Shown: piece by piece, positions 30,012 through 41,195 of the stretch | Numbering within the stretch: the stretch's first letter is position 1 | Layout: each line of letters begins with the position of its first letter | Origin: Parvicella tangerina | Lineage (GTDB): Bacteria > Bacteroidota > Bacteroidia > Flavobacteriales_D > Parvicellaceae | Assembly: GCF_907165195.1 (NCBI RefSeq) | Contig: NZ_OU015584.1 | Span: 930,001 to 994,000, forward strand | Length of the DNA stretch: 64,000 nucleotides | Reading direction: 5' to 3' | Position numbers and translations under genes: made by a program | Notes under the pieces: model-generated | Told to the model about the DNA's origin: nothing | The model's database searches: none | Seen by the model: the letters and a program-made list of their open reading frames with translations, nothing else

Positions 30012-30365
30012 TTATATTTTTAGTCCAGCTTCTCTAGCTGCTTCAGCTAAAGCTTTAACTCTTCCGTGATACAAATAACCATTTCTGTCAAACGTACAAG
30101 CCTCAATTCCTGCTTTTTTAGCAGCTTCTGCGATTGACTTTCCAATCATCTGAGCTTGTTCGATCTTTGCAACTCCTTGTGCTGCTTTATCATTCAATGA
30201 AGATGCAGACGCTAATGTAACGCCATTTAAATCATCGATGATCTGAGCATAGATTTGCTTATTACTTCTGAATACAGACAATCTTGGTCTCTCAGGTGTT
30301 CCGGATATCTTCTTTCGAATCCTTCTTTTAATTCTGTTTCTCTTTTGTGCTTTACTTAAGGCCAT
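30012..30365 (-). CDS. rplR: 50S ribosomal protein L18
   Basis: 117 residues. '[31 protein letters not shown]' and the ending '[19 protein letters not shown]' are family hallmarks. It binds 5S rRNA. Confidence 0.98.
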   Translation of the reverse strand: MALSKAQKRNRIKRRIRKKISGTPERPRLSVFRSNKQIYAQIIDDLNGVTLASASSLNDKAAQGVAKIEQAQMIGKSIAEAAKKAGIEACTFDRNGYLYHGRVKALAEAAREAGLKI

Positions 30366-30391
30366 CTTTATAATGCATTAAATTATCTTAA

Positions 30392-30946
30392 TTACTTAGC
30401 AGCAGCTTTACCAGCTTTTCTTCTAAGAACCTCTCCTTTGTACTTAATACCTTTTCCTTTATATGGTTCAGGTTTTCTCAAAGATCTGATCTTAGCAGCC
30501 ACTTGTCCGATAAGTTGTTTATCATGAGACTCTAATTTGATCTCAGGGTTTTTACCTTTTTCGGAAGTTGTTGTAACTTTAATTTCTTTTGGTAATTCAA
30601 AAACGATAGGGTGGGAGAAACCAAGTGCAAGTTCTAAAACTTGACCTTGAGCGTTTGCTCTGTAACCAACACCTACCAATTCTTGCTCAATGCTGTATCC
30701 TTTAGAAACTCCTTCAACCATGTTGTTTACTAGAGCTCTCGACAAACCATGTAAGGATCTGTGCTCAGGACCTTCAGAAGGTCTTTCAAAAGTGATTTCT
30801 CCTTCATTGATATTCACCTTGATATCTTCAGCAATCTTTTGAGTCAACTCACCTAACTTACCTTTCACGGTAATCGTGTTGTCATCTGCTAAAGTAACCT
30901 CAACTCCCTCAGGAATACTAATTGGTGCTTTTCCTATTCTAGACAT
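30392..30946 (-). CDS. rplF: 50S ribosomal protein L6
   Basis: 184 residues. 'MSRIGKAPISIPEGVEV' opening, two L6 repeats, and a C-terminal 'RKPEPYKGKGIKYKGEVLRRKAGKAA'. Confidence 0.98.
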   Translation of the reverse strand: MSRIGKAPISIPEGVEVTLADDNTITVKGKLGELTQKIAEDIKVNINEGEITFERPSEGPEHRSLHGLSRALVNNMVEGVSKGYSIEQELVGVGYRANAQGQVLELALGFSHPIVFELPKEIKVTTTSEKGKNPEIKLESHDKQLIGQVAAKIRSLRKPEPYKGKGIKYKGEVLRRKAGKAAAK

Positions 30947-30967
30947 TTCTTCTTCCTTTTAATTCGA

Positions 30968-31369
30968 TTAGTGAACGTAGCAAAGAACTTCTCCACCTAC
31001 GTTTTCTTTTCTAGCTTCTTTGTCAGTAATAACTCCTTTAGAAGTACTCAAGATAGCAATTCCCAATCCGTTCAATACTCTTGGTAATTCGTTTGCACTT
31101 TTATACTTTCTTAAACCTGACTTAGAAACACGTTTCATTGATGTAATCGCTGGTGTTTTTGTTGCAGGATCGTACTTCAAAGCAATTTTAATGATTCCTT
31201 GCTTGTCATCATCAATGAACTTATAGTTAAGGATATAACCTTTATCCATAAGAATCTTAGTCATTGCTTTTTTGATGTTTGAAGCAGGAATTTCAACTAC
31301 TTTATGACCAACACGACTAGCGTTTCTAATTCTAGTCAAATAATCAGCTATTGGATCTGTAATATTCAT
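30968..31369 (-). CDS. rpsH: 30S ribosomal protein S8
   Basis: 133 residues. '[13 protein letters not shown]', 'ISKSGLRKY'-like '[34 protein letters not shown]' and a C-terminal GGEVLCYVH. In E. coli S8 represses the spc operon; whether that holds here is unknown. Confidence 0.98.
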   Translation of the reverse strand: MNITDPIADYLTRIRNASRVGHKVVEIPASNIKKAMTKILMDKGYILNYKFIDDDKQGIIKIALKYDPATKTPAITSMKRVSKSGLRKYKSANELPRVLNGLGIAILSTSKGVITDKEARKENVGGEVLCYVH

Positions 31370-31396
31370 CTTTAATTCAATTTATCTTTAAGTGGA

Positions 31397-31684
31397 TTAC
31401 CAACTTGCTTTAGTTACACCAGGAATTTGTCCAGAAACAGCCATTTCTCTGAACCTAACACGAGAAATCCCGAATTGTCTCATGTAACCTCTTGGTCTTC
31501 CAGTTAATTGACATCTGTTGTGCTTTCTTACCTTCATTGAGTTCTTAGGTAATTTTTGAAGCGCAAACATTGCATCCCAATCTCCTTCGTTGGCCGCTTT
31601 TCTCAATGCGTCTCTTTTTTCTTCATAACGAGCTGCAAGGTATGCTCTCTTGCGCTCTTTTGCTTTCATTGATTCTTTTGCCAT
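31397..31684 (-). CDS. rpsN: 30S ribosomal protein S14
   Basis: 95 residues. '[24 protein letters not shown]' and '[27 protein letters not shown]' identify it. It is the longer, zinc-free type: the CxxC pairs are absent. Confidence 0.97.
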   Translation of the reverse strand: MAKESMKAKERKRAYLAARYEEKRDALRKAANEGDWDAMFALQKLPKNSMKVRKHNRCQLTGRPRGYMRQFGISRVRFREMAVSGQIPGVTKASW

Positions 31685-31688
31685 GATC

Positions 31689-32237
31689 TTATTTTTTTAC
31701 GAATGGAAATCCGAATTGGGTTAATAGTTCTTTTGCTTCTTCGTTCGTCTTAGCTGTAGTCACGATAGTGATGTCCATACCTAAGATCTTTTTTACTTTA
31801 TCGATGTCGATCTCAGGGAAAATAATGTGTTCTTTAACACCAATGGTAACATTTCCTCTACCGTCTCCCTTCGCTTTAACACCTCTAAAGTCTCTTGTTC
31901 TAGGAAGAGCAACTGAGATCAGTCTGTCCAAGAATTCATACATTTTGTCTCTTCTCAACGTTACTTTAGTACCAATAGGCATTCCTTTACGTAGCTTAAA
32001 GTTAGAAACGTCTTTCTTAGACTTTGTAATGATCGCTGTTTGACCAGCGATTACAGAAAGCTCTTCTTTAGCTGTATCCGCCAATTTTTTATCGGCTACA
32101 GCCTCTCCAAGCCCCTGACTAATTACAATTTTCGTAATTCTTGGGATCTCCATAGAACTTTTATATCCAAACTTATCCTGTAGAGCTGGAGCAATCTCTG
32201 CTCCGTATTTCTCTTTTAATCTTGGTGTGTAACTCAT
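31689..32237 (-). CDS. rplE: 50S ribosomal protein L5
   Basis: 182 residues. '[20 protein letters not shown]', '[25 protein letters not shown]' and '[23 protein letters not shown]' are typical. It binds 5S rRNA. Its ATG overlaps the rplX stop by one base. Confidence 0.98.
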   Translation of the reverse strand: MSYTPRLKEKYGAEIAPALQDKFGYKSSMEIPRITKIVISQGLGEAVADKKLADTAKEELSVIAGQTAIITKSKKDVSNFKLRKGMPIGTKVTLRRDKMYEFLDRLISVALPRTRDFRGVKAKGDGRGNVTIGVKEHIIFPEIDIDKVKKILGMDITIVTTAKTNEEAKELLTQFGFPFVKK

Positions 32238-32554
32238 TAGCTTAATACCTCCCCAGATTTTTTAGCGTAACGTACAATTTTGTCTCCTTCAACTTTTCTA
32301 CCCACTCTTGTAGGCTCACCAGTTTTAGGATCCACTAACATTACGTTTGAAATGTGAATACTCTTGTTAATGTCGATGATACCACCATCAGGGTTTTCCT
32401 GACTAACCTGAGGTTTAAGATGTTTCTTCATCTGTACACCTTCAATAGTCACTCTGTTGTTCTTTTTGTCAACACTAAGAACCTCTCCCTGTTGACCAAC
32501 AGCTGCACCACTGATAACTTTAACGGTATCTCCTTTTTTAATTTTTAGTTTCAT
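32237..32554 (-). CDS. rplX: 50S ribosomal protein L24
   Basis: 105 residues with an N-terminal KOW motif ('[24 protein letters not shown]') and '[28 protein letters not shown]'. Confidence 0.98.
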   Translation of the reverse strand: MKLKIKKGDTVKVISGAAVGQQGEVLSVDKKNNRVTIEGVQMKKHLKPQVSQENPDGGIIDINKSIHISNVMLVDPKTGEPTRVGRKVEGDKIVRYAKKSGEVLS

Positions 32555-32581
32555 GATTGAAATACTTTCAAATTCGTTTAA

Positions 32582-32950
32582 TTATAATACCTCAGGAGCT
32601 AATGACACAATTTTCATGAACTGCTTCTCACGCAATTCTCTAGCAACTGGTCCGAAGATACGTGTACCTCTCATCTCTTCAGCAGCATTAAGAAGAACAA
32701 CAGCATTGTCGTCAAAACGGATGTATGAACCATCAGCTCTTCTAACTTCCTTTTTCGTTCTTACAACGACTGCTCTAGAAACCTGACCTTTTTTCACGTT
32801 TCCAGAAGGCATAGCCTCCTTAACTGAAACAACGATCTTGTCTCCGATAGAAGCGTATCTTCTTTTAGTACCTCCAAGTACTCTTATGCACAATACTTCT
32901 TTTGCTCCGCTGTTATCAGCTACTGCAAGTCTACTTTCTTGTTGTACCAT
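32582..32950 (-). CDS. rplN: 50S ribosomal protein L14
   Basis: 122 residues. '[27 protein letters not shown]' and '[14 protein letters not shown]' are diagnostic. Confidence 0.98.
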   Translation of the reverse strand: MVQQESRLAVADNSGAKEVLCIRVLGGTKRRYASIGDKIVVSVKEAMPSGNVKKGQVSRAVVVRTKKEVRRADGSYIRFDDNAVVLLNAAEEMRGTRIFGPVARELREKQFMKIVSLAPEVL

Positions 32951-32959
32951 CGCTCTAAA

Positions 32960-33211
32960 TTATTTAGCTCTTTCAATTACTTCAACTAGTCTCCAGTTCT
33001 TATTCTTACTAAGAGGTCTAGTTTCCATTATTCTTACTGTATCCCCCTCGTTGCAATCATTTTTTTCATCGTGGGCGACAAATTTACTCGTTTTTTTGAC
33101 GAACTTACCGTACTTAGCGTGTTTTTCTTTACGCTCCACTCGAACAACGATAGATTTATCCATCTTGTTACTAGCAACTACGCCAATTCTTTCTTTTCTA
33201 AGGTTTCTCAT
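32960..33211 (-). CDS. rpsQ: 30S ribosomal protein S17
   Basis: 83 residues. OB-fold protein with '[19 protein letters not shown]' and '[28 protein letters not shown]'. Confidence 0.98.
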   Translation of the reverse strand: MRNLRKERIGVVASNKMDKSIVVRVERKEKHAKYGKFVKKTSKFVAHDEKNDCNEGDTVRIMETRPLSKNKNWRLVEVIERAK

Positions 33212-33230
33212 ATCTTAAGTCCTTGTAATT

Positions 33231-33434
33231 TTATTTGCTAGCTTCTTCAAGCTCTCTTCTTCTAAGTTCTGTTTTCATTCTCGCAATAGTTCTACGAGTT
33301 TTTCTAATCTCAATTGGATTTTCAATATCAGCAACTTTGTGTCCGATTTTCATCTTAGTCAAAGTCACTTCTTTCTCACTGATTGCTTCAGTAAGATCTT
33401 GTGTATCCATTTCTCTAATAATTGATGCTTTCAT
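33231..33434 (-). CDS. rpmC: 50S ribosomal protein L29
   Basis: 67 residues. A two-helix protein with the conserved 'IENPIEIRKTRRTIARMKTELRRRE' second half. Confidence 0.97.
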   Translation of the reverse strand: MKASIIREMDTQDLTEAISEKEVTLTKMKIGHKVADIENPIEIRKTRRTIARMKTELRRRELEEASK

Positions 33435-33445
33435 TTCTTTATAAA

Positions 33446-33862
33446 TTAAGCGTAATCAGGTCTAACAATAAATTTAGTTCTAACCGGAAGCTTTTGAGCA
33501 GCCAATCTCATTGCTTCTTGAGCTATCTCTAAAGAAACCCCATCACATTCAAACAAAATTCTTCCTGGACGAACAACGGCAACAAAGTGACTTGGCGCAC
33601 CTTTACCTTTACCCATCCTTACTTCTGCTGGTTTAGCAGTAAGCTGTTTGTCTGGGAAGATTCTAATCCAAACTTTTCCTTCCCTTTTCATATATCTGGT
33701 GACTGCGATCCTAGCAGCTTCGATTTGTCTTGCCGTGATGAAACCTTCATCCATCGTTTTAATAGCAAATGAACCAAAAGCAATTTTTGCTCCTCTTGCT
33801 GCATTCCCCTTGATTCTTCCTTTCTGGGGTTTTCTGTATTTCGTTCTTTTTGGCTGTAACAT
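33446..33862 (-). CDS. rplP: 50S ribosomal protein L16
   Basis: 138 residues. '[19 protein letters not shown]' and '[24 protein letters not shown]' are typical; it helps position the A-site tRNA. Confidence 0.98.
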   Translation of the reverse strand: MLQPKRTKYRKPQKGRIKGNAARGAKIAFGSFAIKTMDEGFITARQIEAARIAVTRYMKREGKVWIRIFPDKQLTAKPAEVRMGKGKGAPSHFVAVVRPGRILFECDGVSLEIAQEAMRLAAQKLPVRTKFIVRPDYA

Positions 33863-33889
33863 GATCTAAATGTTTTTTCTTAATTCAAA

Positions 33890-34585
33890 TTATCTTCTTC
33901 TTCCGCCTCTCTTCTTATTATCCTTCTTCTTCATTCCGAAGTTAGGAGTAAGGTCTCTTTTACCGTAAACTTCTCCTTTACAGATCCACACCTTAATACC
34001 AATTCTACCATAGGTAGTATGTGCTTCCGCTAGAGCATAATCGATATCCGCTCTAAAAGTGTGCAATGGTGTTCTTCCATCTTTATAAGTTTCGGCTCTT
34101 GCCATCTCAGCACCGTTCAATCTACCGGCAATTTTTACTTTAATTCCCTCAGCTCCCATTCTCATTGTAGAAGCAATTGCCATTTTAATAGCTCTTCTAA
34201 AAGAAATTCTAGCTTCAATTTGTCTAGCGATTCCGTCAGCTACGAGTTGCGCGTCAAGCTCAGGTCTTTTGATCTCAAAAATGTTGATTTGAACTTCCTT
34301 TTTAGTCAGTTTTTTCAACTCTTCTTTAAGTTTGTCAACTTCAGAACCTCCTTTACCGATGATCACACCAGGTCTAGCAGTATTGATGGTGATGGTAACT
34401 AATTTCAAAGTTCTCTCGATGATGATCTTAGAAATACTAGCTTTAGCTAACCTTGCTTTTAGGTATTTTCTAATCTTGTCATCTTCAACCAACTTTGCGG
34501 TGTAATCTTTTCCACCGTACCAATTAGAGTCCCATCCTCTAATATATCCTAATCTATTCGCTATAGGGTTTGTCTTTTGTCCCAT
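33890..34585 (-). CDS. rpsC: 30S ribosomal protein S3
   Basis: 231 residues. '[23 protein letters not shown]', a type II KH domain with '[18 protein letters not shown]', and the C-terminal S3 domain '[19 protein letters not shown]'; a basic tail follows. Confidence 0.98.
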   Translation of the reverse strand: MGQKTNPIANRLGYIRGWDSNWYGGKDYTAKLVEDDKIRKYLKARLAKASISKIIIERTLKLVTITINTARPGVIIGKGGSEVDKLKEELKKLTKKEVQINIFEIKRPELDAQLVADGIARQIEARISFRRAIKMAIASTMRMGAEGIKVKIAGRLNGAEMARAETYKDGRTPLHTFRADIDYALAEAHTTYGRIGIKVWICKGEVYGKRDLTPNFGMKKKDNKKRGGRRR

Positions 34586-34587
34586 GT

Positions 34588-34989
34588 TTAGATATTATTT
34601 TTTGAATCAATAACTACTGTCACGTGATTAGATCTTTTTCTAATTCTGTGAGCTCTTCCTTGAGGTGCTGCCTGAATTCTCTTCAATGTTCTGCCACCAT
34701 CTACTTTAACTTCTTTAACGTAAAGGTCAGCACTGTAAGGATCTTGACCTTCATTCTTTTGCTCCCAATTGCTGATTGCAGAGAATAAAAGCTTTTCTAA
34801 ATCCTTAGAAGCAGCCTTTGGATTAAACTTCAAGTAGTTGATAGCTGTCATGATATCTTTCCCTCTCACAAGGTCAGCTACTAATCTCATCTTACGCGGA
34901 GCAGTAGGGCAGTTGTTCAACTTTGCAAATGCAATTGACTTGTTTGCCTCTTTTCTGTTTTCTGCGCTATTTCTTTTTCTTACACCCAT
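34588..34989 (-). CDS. rplV: 50S ribosomal protein L22
   Basis: 133 residues. '[32 protein letters not shown]' and the tunnel hairpin '[28 protein letters not shown]'. Confidence 0.98.
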   Translation of the reverse strand: MGVRKRNSAENRKEANKSIAFAKLNNCPTAPRKMRLVADLVRGKDIMTAINYLKFNPKAASKDLEKLLFSAISNWEQKNEGQDPYSADLYVKEVKVDGGRTLKRIQAAPQGRAHRIRKRSNHVTVVIDSKNNI

Positions 34990-35017
34990 TTTAAATGCTT
35001 TTTATACGGAGGTATAA

Positions 35018-35296
35018 TTAACGTTTACCTTTATCTTTTTTTCCACCGTGTCCTCTAAAGTTTCTTGTAGGAGCAAATTCTCCTAACTTATGACCTACCA
35101 TGTTTTCAGTAACGTACACAGGAATGAATTTCATTCCGTTGTAAACAGCTATGGTTAGTCCTACAAACTCTGGAGTAATTGTAGAGGATCTCGACCAAGT
35201 CTTAATCACAGACTTACTTTGGTTAGCCTGAGCGTCCTCAACTCTCTTCATTAGCTTGTAATGAATAAATGGTGGTTTTTTTAATGATCTAGACAT
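35018..35296 (-). CDS. rpsS: 30S ribosomal protein S19
   Basis: 92 residues. '[20 protein letters not shown]', '[24 protein letters not shown]' and '[14 protein letters not shown]'. Confidence 0.98.
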   Translation of the reverse strand: MSRSLKKPPFIHYKLMKRVEDAQANQSKSVIKTWSRSSTITPEFVGLTIAVYNGMKFIPVYVTENMVGHKLGEFAPTRNFRGHGGKKDKGKR

Positions 35297-35306
35297 ATCT
35301 TAAATC

Positions 35307-36128
35307 TTATTTTCTTTTTGAAATAATGTAACGGTTCGAAGCCTTTGTTCTCTTTCTTGTTTTGTACCCTTTAGCAGGAAGTCCTTTTCTTGATCTTGGG
35401 TGACCTCCAGACGCTCGTCCTTCACCACCACCCATTGGGTGATCAACTGGGTTCATAACAACACCTCTAACTCTTGGTCTTCGTCCTAACCATCTTGATC
35501 TACCAGCTTTACCAGATCTTACAAGGTTATGTTCACTATTTGAAACTGAACCGATTGTAGCTTTACAAGTTGTAAGGATCATTCTAACTTCACCTGAAGG
35601 CATTTTAACGATAGCATATTTTCCATCTCTTGCATTCAGTTGAGCAAAAGAACCTGCACTTCTTGCAAGAATTCCTCCCTGACCTGGGTGTAGTTCGATA
35701 TTGTGAATGATTGTACCTAGTGGAATGTCTGCTAAGTAAAGCGCATTACCCACCTCTGGAGATAAGTTCTTTCCAGACTTTACCACATCGTTCACTTTCA
35801 ATCCATTAGGAGCAAGAATATATCTCTTCTCTCCGTCTTTGTATTCAACTAAAGCAATTCTTGCAGATCTATTTGGATCATACTCAATTGTCTTTACTGT
35901 AGCATCAACCCCTTCCTTATCTCTTTTGAAATCAATAATTCTGTACTTTCTCTTATGACCACCACCGATATATCTCATGGTCATTTTTCCAGCATTGTTA
36001 CGACCTCCTGATTTCTTAAGACCAACTGTCAAACTTTTTTCTGGTTTGTTAGTAGTGATCTCTGCAAAGTCAGATGCAATTTTATGTCTCGTTCCTGGTG
36101 TAACAGGATTAAACTTTTTTAGTGCCAT
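35307..36128 (-). CDS. rplB: 50S ribosomal protein L2
   Basis: 273 residues. '[29 protein letters not shown]' and '[24 protein letters not shown]' (conserved His near the peptidyl-transferase centre). Confidence 0.98.
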   Translation of the reverse strand: MALKKFNPVTPGTRHKIASDFAEITTNKPEKSLTVGLKKSGGRNNAGKMTMRYIGGGHKRKYRIIDFKRDKEGVDATVKTIEYDPNRSARIALVEYKDGEKRYILAPNGLKVNDVVKSGKNLSPEVGNALYLADIPLGTIIHNIELHPGQGGILARSAGSFAQLNARDGKYAIVKMPSGEVRMILTTCKATIGSVSNSEHNLVRSGKAGRSRWLGRRPRVRGVVMNPVDHPMGGGEGRASGGHPRSRKGLPAKGYKTRKRTKASNRYIISKRK

Positions 36129-36151
36129 TGCTTAGTTCTTTCTAATTCTTA

Positions 36152-36448
36152 TTAAATGTTTTCGTACAAGTCGATCATGTCTCCATCTTTCACAGTAACT
36201 ACAGCTTTCTTGAAAGCCTTGTTCTTTTGAAAGACGATACCTTTGTTTGTGTATCTGATAGACTCTTTACCACCACCATAGTTCATTGTATTCACAGAAG
36301 CAACTTCTACGTTGTACAATTGCTCGATGGCATTTTTAATATCTGCTTTTGTAGCCTTTTTATTTACTACGAATCCATATCTGTTGAACTTTTCAGTTGC
36401 AACATTCATTTTTTCGGTCAATATTGGCTTTAGTATGACGTTTTTCAT
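36152..36448 (-). CDS. rplW: 50S ribosomal protein L23
   Basis: 98 residues. 'ILKPILTEKMNVATEKFNRYGFVVNKKATKADIKNAIEQLYNV' is typical. It forms the exit-tunnel docking site. Confidence 0.97.
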   Translation of the reverse strand: MKNVILKPILTEKMNVATEKFNRYGFVVNKKATKADIKNAIEQLYNVEVASVNTMNYGGGKESIRYTNKGIVFQKNKAFKKAVVTVKDGDMIDLYENI

Positions 36449-36454
36449 CCTGTC

Positions 36455-37081
36455 TTACTTTAACGTGTTATTAATAACTTCTAATGCGTCTTCTGAGATA
36501 ACAATTTTATTTGCGTTCAGAATGTCATACGTGTTCAACTCAGCTGCAGTAGTAACGGTACTTTTAGCCACGTTTCTTGACGATAAATAAACGTTGTTAT
36601 CATAGTTCCCTAAAACAACCAATGTCTTTGCATCGTTTATTTTAAGATTGTTCAGCACATTCATGAAGTCCTTAGTTTTAGGAGCATCTAATTTTAGTCC
36701 ATCTAAAATTGTAATGTTAGACTCTTTAGCTTTGTAAGAAAGCGCTGACTTTCTAGCCAATCTTTTCACTTTCTTATTCAATTTGAATCCGTAGTTTCTA
36801 GGTCTTGGACCAAAAACTCTACCTCCACCTTTGAATAAAGGGTTCTTGATATTACCGAAACGCGCTGTACCAGTTCCTTTTTGTTTCTTAATCTTTTTGG
36901 TACTTCCGGCAATTTCTGCTCTTTCTTTCGCTTTGTGCGTCCCTTGTCTCTGCTGAGCAAGGTATTGTTTAACATCTAAGTAGATTGCATGGTCATTTGG
37001 CTCGATACCAAAAACGTCTGAATCTAAGTTTACTTTTTTAGATGTCTCTTTTCCGCTTGTATTGTATACTGCTAATTCCAT
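36455..37081 (-). CDS. rplD: 50S ribosomal protein L4
   Basis: 208 residues. 'GTGTARFGNIKNPLFKGGGRVFGPRPRNYGFKLNKKVKRLARKSALS' is the L4 loop signature. Its ATG overlaps the rplC stop by one base. Confidence 0.98.
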   Translation of the reverse strand: MELAVYNTSGKETSKKVNLDSDVFGIEPNDHAIYLDVKQYLAQQRQGTHKAKERAEIAGSTKKIKKQKGTGTARFGNIKNPLFKGGGRVFGPRPRNYGFKLNKKVKRLARKSALSYKAKESNITILDGLKLDAPKTKDFMNVLNNLKINDAKTLVVLGNYDNNVYLSSRNVAKSTVTTAAELNTYDILNANKIVISEDALEVINNTLK

Positions 37082-37695
37082 TATTTCTCAAGTACTACGA
37101 TTGAACCTTTGGCTCCAGGTACGGAACCTTTAACTGCGATGATGTTTCTGTCAGCAAGAACTTTTACGATTTGTAAGTTCAGAACAGTCACTTTCTTGTT
37201 TCCTGTTTGTCCTGCCATTCTCATTCCTTTGAAAACTCGTGCAGGGTAGGAAGCCGCTCCAATAGATCCTGGAGCTCTCATTCTGTTGTGCTGTCCGTGA
37301 GTTGCTTGACCAACACCACCAAAGCCGTGTCTTTTCACAACACCTTGGAAACCTTTACCTTTTGAAGTTCCTTGAACATCAACCCAATCTCCTTCCTCGA
37401 AGATGTCTACAGTAATTGTGTCTCCCAGATTAAGGTCATTAAACATTGGCACCTCAACCAACTTACGTTTTGGTGTAGTACCCGCTTTTTTGAAGTGTCC
37501 TTGCATTGGTTGTGGAGTAGCTTTTTCTTTCTTCTCTCCGTACCCAATCTGCAATGCTTCATATCCATCTTTCTCAGAAGTTTTCACCTGCGTAACCACA
37601 CAAGGTCCTGCTTCTATCAATGTGCATGGAATATTTTTTCCATCGGCACTAAAGATGCTAGTCATCCCTAATTTTTTTCCTATGATACCAGCCAT
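37081..37695 (-). CDS. rplC: 50S ribosomal protein L3
   Basis: 204 residues. '[15 protein letters not shown]', '[22 protein letters not shown]' and '[27 protein letters not shown]'. Confidence 0.98.
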   Translation of the reverse strand: MAGIIGKKLGMTSIFSADGKNIPCTLIEAGPCVVTQVKTSEKDGYEALQIGYGEKKEKATPQPMQGHFKKAGTTPKRKLVEVPMFNDLNLGDTITVDIFEEGDWVDVQGTSKGKGFQGVVKRHGFGGVGQATHGQHNRMRAPGSIGAASYPARVFKGMRMAGQTGNKKVTVLNLQIVKVLADRNIIAVKGSVPGAKGSIVVLEK

Positions 37696-37707
37696 AATTT
37701 CTACTTA

Positions 37708-38013
37708 TTAAACTTTAATTTCTACGTCAACACCACTTGGTAACTCCAACTTCATCAAAGCATCAATTGTTTTTGATGAAGAGCTATAGATGTCCATTAG
37801 CCTTTTATATGAACAAAGCTGGAACTGCTCTCTAGCTTTCTTATTTACGTGAGGCGATTTCAATACAGTGTAAATTCTTTTGTGGGTTGGTAATGGAATA
37901 GGTCCATTAACAACTGCACCTGTAGACTTCACTGTTTTTACAATCTTCTCAGCAGATTTGTCCACCAAATTGTGATCGTAAGACTTTAATTTTATTCTAA
38001 TTTTTTGATTCAT
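37708..38013 (-). CDS. rpsJ: 30S ribosomal protein S10
   Basis: 101 residues. '[25 protein letters not shown]', '[28 protein letters not shown]'. It follows fusA after 18 bases with no tuf gene between, the normal Bacteroidota arrangement. S10 also acts in NusB-dependent antitermination. Confidence 0.98.
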   Translation of the reverse strand: MNQKIRIKLKSYDHNLVDKSAEKIVKTVKSTGAVVNGPIPLPTHKRIYTVLKSPHVNKKAREQFQLCSYKRLMDIYSSSSKTIDALMKLELPSGVDVEIKV

Positions 38014-38031
38014 ATCAAATCGTAATTCTTA

Positions 38032-40137
38032 TTATGCTTCTACTTGTCCTTTTGCTTTTGCTATCACTTCATCAGCGATATTCTTAGGCGCTGCTGCGTA
38101 ATGCGAGAACTCCATTGTTGAAGTTGCTCTACCTGAAGTAATCGTTCTCAATGATGTAACGTATCCGAACATCTCTGATAATGGAACTTTAGCTTTAACA
38201 ACTTTAGATCCGTTCTTATCATCCATTCCTTCAATCAATCCTCTTCTTCTATTCAAGTCAGCAACAACATCCCCCATGTTTTCTTCTGGAGTCAACACCT
38301 CCAACTTCATGATTGGCTCTAATAGCTCAGGATTTGCTTTAGGTAAAGCTGCTTTGTAAGCTAACTTAGCACACAATTCAAACGAAAGACCGTCTGAATC
38401 CACTGCGTGGAATGATCCATCTAGAAGTGTAACTTTAAGGTTGTCTACAGTATACCCAGCAAGAACACCATTCTGCATAGCCTGCTCAAATCCTTTTTGT
38501 ACGTTAGGAACATATTCCTTAGGTACGTTACCACCTTTAACCTGATTGTCAAAAATCAATCCTGGAGTTTCAGGATCACCTGGCTCAATTCTAACAACAA
38601 TATCTGCGAATTTACCACGACCACCAGACTGCTTCTTGTATACCTCTCTGTGCTCAACAGTTCCAGAGATCGATTCTTTATAATTTACTTGAGGAGCACC
38701 TTGGTTAACCTCAACTTTAAATTCTCTTCTAAGACGATCTACGATAATATCCAAGTGAAGCTCACCCATTCCAGAGATCACTGTTTGTCCTGAATCTTCG
38801 TCAGTTCTAACCTGAAAAGTTGGATCCTCTTCAGCCAATTTAGCCAATCCCATACCCAATTTATCAACGTCAGACTGCGTTTTAGGTTCAATAGCCAATC
38901 CAATTACAGGATCTGGGAAGTCCATAGACTCCAATACGATTGGGTGTTTCTCATTACAAAGAGTATCCCCCGTCTTGATGTCTTTAAATCCTACAAGTGC
39001 TCCAATATCTCCAGCTCCTAATGAAGGAACTTGCTTTTGCTCTTTAGCATGCATTTGGAATACTCTTGAGATTCTTTCTTTCTTACCTGTTCTTGTGTTA
39101 AGAACATAAGAACCAGCTTCAAGAATACCTGAATAAGCTCTTGTAAAGCACAATCTTCCTACGAAAGGATCCGTTGCGATTTTAAATGCTAATGCAGAGA
39201 AAGGCTCATCATAAGAAGGTCTTCTTTTTTCTTCTTCTTCAGTATTTGGATTTGTTCCAACAATTGCCTCAACATCAACTGGTGAAGGAAGGATTTCCAT
39301 TACCATGTCTAACATTGCTTGAACACCTTTATTCTTGAATGCAGATCCACACATCATTGGTACTACTTTACCAGCGATCGTTGCTTCTCTCAATGCATCT
39401 AATATTTCTCTCTCTGTCAGAGATTCTTCGTCTTCGAAATATTTTTCCATCAATGACTCATCGAATTCAGCAACAGCCTCAAGTAGCTGCCCTCTTAATT
39501 CTCTTGCCTCGTCAATGATATCAGCAGGGATTTCAATTTCTTCGAAAGTCATCCCCATATCTTCTTCGTTCCAAACGATTCCTCTAAAGTTGATCAAATC
39601 AACAACACCCTTAAAATCATCTTCAGCACCAATATTGATCTGTAGCGGTAGAGCATGACTACCCAACATCTCTTTTACTTGCTTACAAACATTTAAAAAA
39701 TCAGCACCTTGACGGTCCATTTTGTTCACAAAACCAATTCTAGGTACGTTGTAGTTATTTGCAAGTCTCCAGTTCGTTTCTGATTGAGGCTCAACACCAT
39801 CAACAGCGCTAAACAAGAAAACCAAACCATCCAATACTCTAAGAGATCTGTTAACCTCAACAGTAAAATCCACGTGACCAGGAGTGTCGATAATGTTTAC
39901 GTGATAATCTTGTCCTCTATAGTTCCAGTTAAGCGTAGTAGCAGCAGAAGTAATAGTAATACCTCTTTCTTGCTCTTGCTCCATCCAGTCCATAGTGGCA
40001 GCACCATCGTGTACTTCACCAATCTTGTGGCTAACACCACCGTAGTATAGAATACGCTCAGTAGTCGTTGTCTTACCAGCATCAATGTGAGCAGCGATAC
40101 CGATGTTTCTTGTGAATTTTAAATCTCTTTGTGACAT
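38032..40137 (-). CDS. fusA: Translation elongation factor G
   Basis: 701 residues. The G1 motif AHIDAGKT (16-23), the G2 region '[12 protein letters not shown]', G3 'DTPGHVDF' and G4 'NKMD' are intact. Domain IV has '[11 protein letters not shown]'-like '[34 protein letters not shown]'; domain V has '[29 protein letters not shown]'. It drives translocation using GTP. A single, standard copy lies in the str part of the block. Confidence 0.98.
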   Translation of the reverse strand: MSQRDLKFTRNIGIAAHIDAGKTTTTERILYYGGVSHKIGEVHDGAATMDWMEQEQERGITITSAATTLNWNYRGQDYHVNIIDTPGHVDFTVEVNRSLRVLDGLVFLFSAVDGVEPQSETNWRLANNYNVPRIGFVNKMDRQGADFLNVCKQVKEMLGSHALPLQINIGAEDDFKGVVDLINFRGIVWNEEDMGMTFEEIEIPADIIDEARELRGQLLEAVAEFDESLMEKYFEDEESLTEREILDALREATIAGKVVPMMCGSAFKNKGVQAMLDMVMEILPSPVDVEAIVGTNPNTEEEEKRRPSYDEPFSALAFKIATDPFVGRLCFTRAYSGILEAGSYVLNTRTGKKERISRVFQMHAKEQKQVPSLGAGDIGALVGFKDIKTGDTLCNEKHPIVLESMDFPDPVIGLAIEPKTQSDVDKLGMGLAKLAEEDPTFQVRTDEDSGQTVISGMGELHLDIIVDRLRREFKVEVNQGAPQVNYKESISGTVEHREVYKKQSGGRGKFADIVVRIEPGDPETPGLIFDNQVKGGNVPKEYVPNVQKGFEQAMQNGVLAGYTVDNLKVTLLDGSFHAVDSDGLSFELCAKLAYKAALPKANPELLEPIMKLEVLTPEENMGDVVADLNRRRGLIEGMDDKNGSKVVKAKVPLSEMFGYVTSLRTITSGRATSTMEFSHYAAAPKNIADEVIAKAKGQVEA

Positions 40138-40170
40138 TACTTAAAGTATGAAATTGAATATTTGGTTTTG

Positions 40171-40647
40171 TTAAAATCTAAAATGTGAAAATGCCTTATT
40201 CGCTTCAGCCATTCTGTGGGTATCTTCTTTCTTCTTGTAAGCTCCACCTTCTTCCTTAGCAGCAGCCATGATTTCACCAGCTAATTTCTGACTCATAGTT
40301 TTCTCGTTTCTCTTTCTAGAGTAACCGATTAACCATTTCATTGCCATTGATTGTTTTCTGCTATCTCTGATAGGCGTAGGGATTTGAAAAGTAGCACCAC
40401 CGACTCTTCTACTTTTTACTTCAACCCCCGGAGTAACGTTCTCAAGAGCTTTTTTCCACACATCTAACCCTTTTTCTTCTTCATCTTTAGTTCGCTCATC
40501 AATGATATCAATCGCGTCATAAAAAATCTTGAATGCAGTACTCTTCTTTCCCTGAAGCATTAAGTTGTTCACGAACTTTGTTACCAATACCTCATTAAAT
40601 TTAGGATCTGGCAGTATAATGTGTTTTTTCGCTTGTCTTCTTCTCAT
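40171..40647 (-). CDS. rpsG: 30S ribosomal protein S7
   Basis: 158 residues. '[25 protein letters not shown]', '[21 protein letters not shown]' and '[34 protein letters not shown]'. Confidence 0.98.
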   Translation of the reverse strand: MRRRQAKKHIILPDPKFNEVLVTKFVNNLMLQGKKSTAFKIFYDAIDIIDERTKDEEEKGLDVWKKALENVTPGVEVKSRRVGGATFQIPTPIRDSRKQSMAMKWLIGYSRKRNEKTMSQKLAGEIMAAAKEEGGAYKKKEDTHRMAEANKAFSHFRF

Positions 40648-40653
40648 GACTTA

Positions 40654-41031
40654 CTATTTTTTCTTAGGACGCTTAGCTCCGTATTTTGATCTTCTTTGAG
40701 TTCTACCTTCTACACCTGCAGTATCTAAAGCACCTCTAACGATGTGGTATCTTACCCCTGGTAAATCCTTTACTCTTCCTCCTCTAACTAATACAATAGA
40801 GTGCTCCTGAAGGTTGTGGCCTTCTCCGCCTATGTATGCGTTTACTTCTTTACCATTTGTTAATCTAACCCTAGCAACTTTTCTCATTGCTGAGTTAGGT
40901 TTTTTAGGTGTAGTTGTGTAAACTCTCACACAAACACCTCTTCGTTGAGGACACGAGTCCAAAGCAGCTGATTTGCTAACCGTTGGATTCGATTTTCTTC
41001 CTTTTCTTACTAACTGTTGTATAGTCGGCAT
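40654..41031 (-). CDS. rpsL: 30S ribosomal protein S12
   Basis: 125 residues. '[12 protein letters not shown]', '[21 protein letters not shown]' (with the Lys that is mutated in streptomycin resistance in other bacteria) and '[24 protein letters not shown]'. First gene of the superoperon, 51 bases after the promoter's -7 box. Confidence 0.98.
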   Translation of the reverse strand: MPTIQQLVRKGRKSNPTVSKSAALDSCPQRRGVCVRVYTTTPKKPNSAMRKVARVRLTNGKEVNAYIGGEGHNLQEHSIVLVRGGRVKDLPGVRYHIVRGALDTAGVEGRTQRRSKYGAKRPKKK

Positions 41032-41081
41032 AATGCGTTTTTATTGTGTTTTAATGCGTAAATACGTTTTTTTAGGGTCTG

Positions 41082-41111
41082 CAAAGGTACAAAAAGATTT
41101 TTATTGACCAA
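41082..41111 (-). promoter_or_regulatory. Promoter of the ribosomal superoperon (before rpsL)
   Basis: On the minus strand TTG (41109-41111), 19 bases, then TACCTTTG (41082-41089): a full Bacteroidetes consensus. A leader of about 45 bases follows. Confidence 0.82.
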
Positions 41112-41145
41112 CACTTGTGAGTTTTTTTTGCCAAGAATCAAAAAT

Positions 41146-41175
41146 AAAAAAGGAGACCCTTCGATCTCCTTTTTA
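41146..41175 (-). terminator. Rho-independent terminator after the 3,143-residue surface protein gene
   Basis: AAAAAGGAGA / TCTCCTTTTT stem with an 8-base loop, 21 bases past the stop codon. A and T runs flank both sides, so it could also block read-through in the other direction. Confidence 0.85.
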
Positions 41176-41195
41176 TTTGTATGGTTTTTAGAATG

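Noticed and set aside
39784-40085. Small frames within fusA
   Set aside because: They overlap the G domain of EF-G in other frames and show no protein-like features.
41032-41195. Possible tuf or tRNA gene next to the ribosomal block
   Set aside because: The gap holds only a promoter and a terminator. No cloverleaf or EF-Tu sequence is present.
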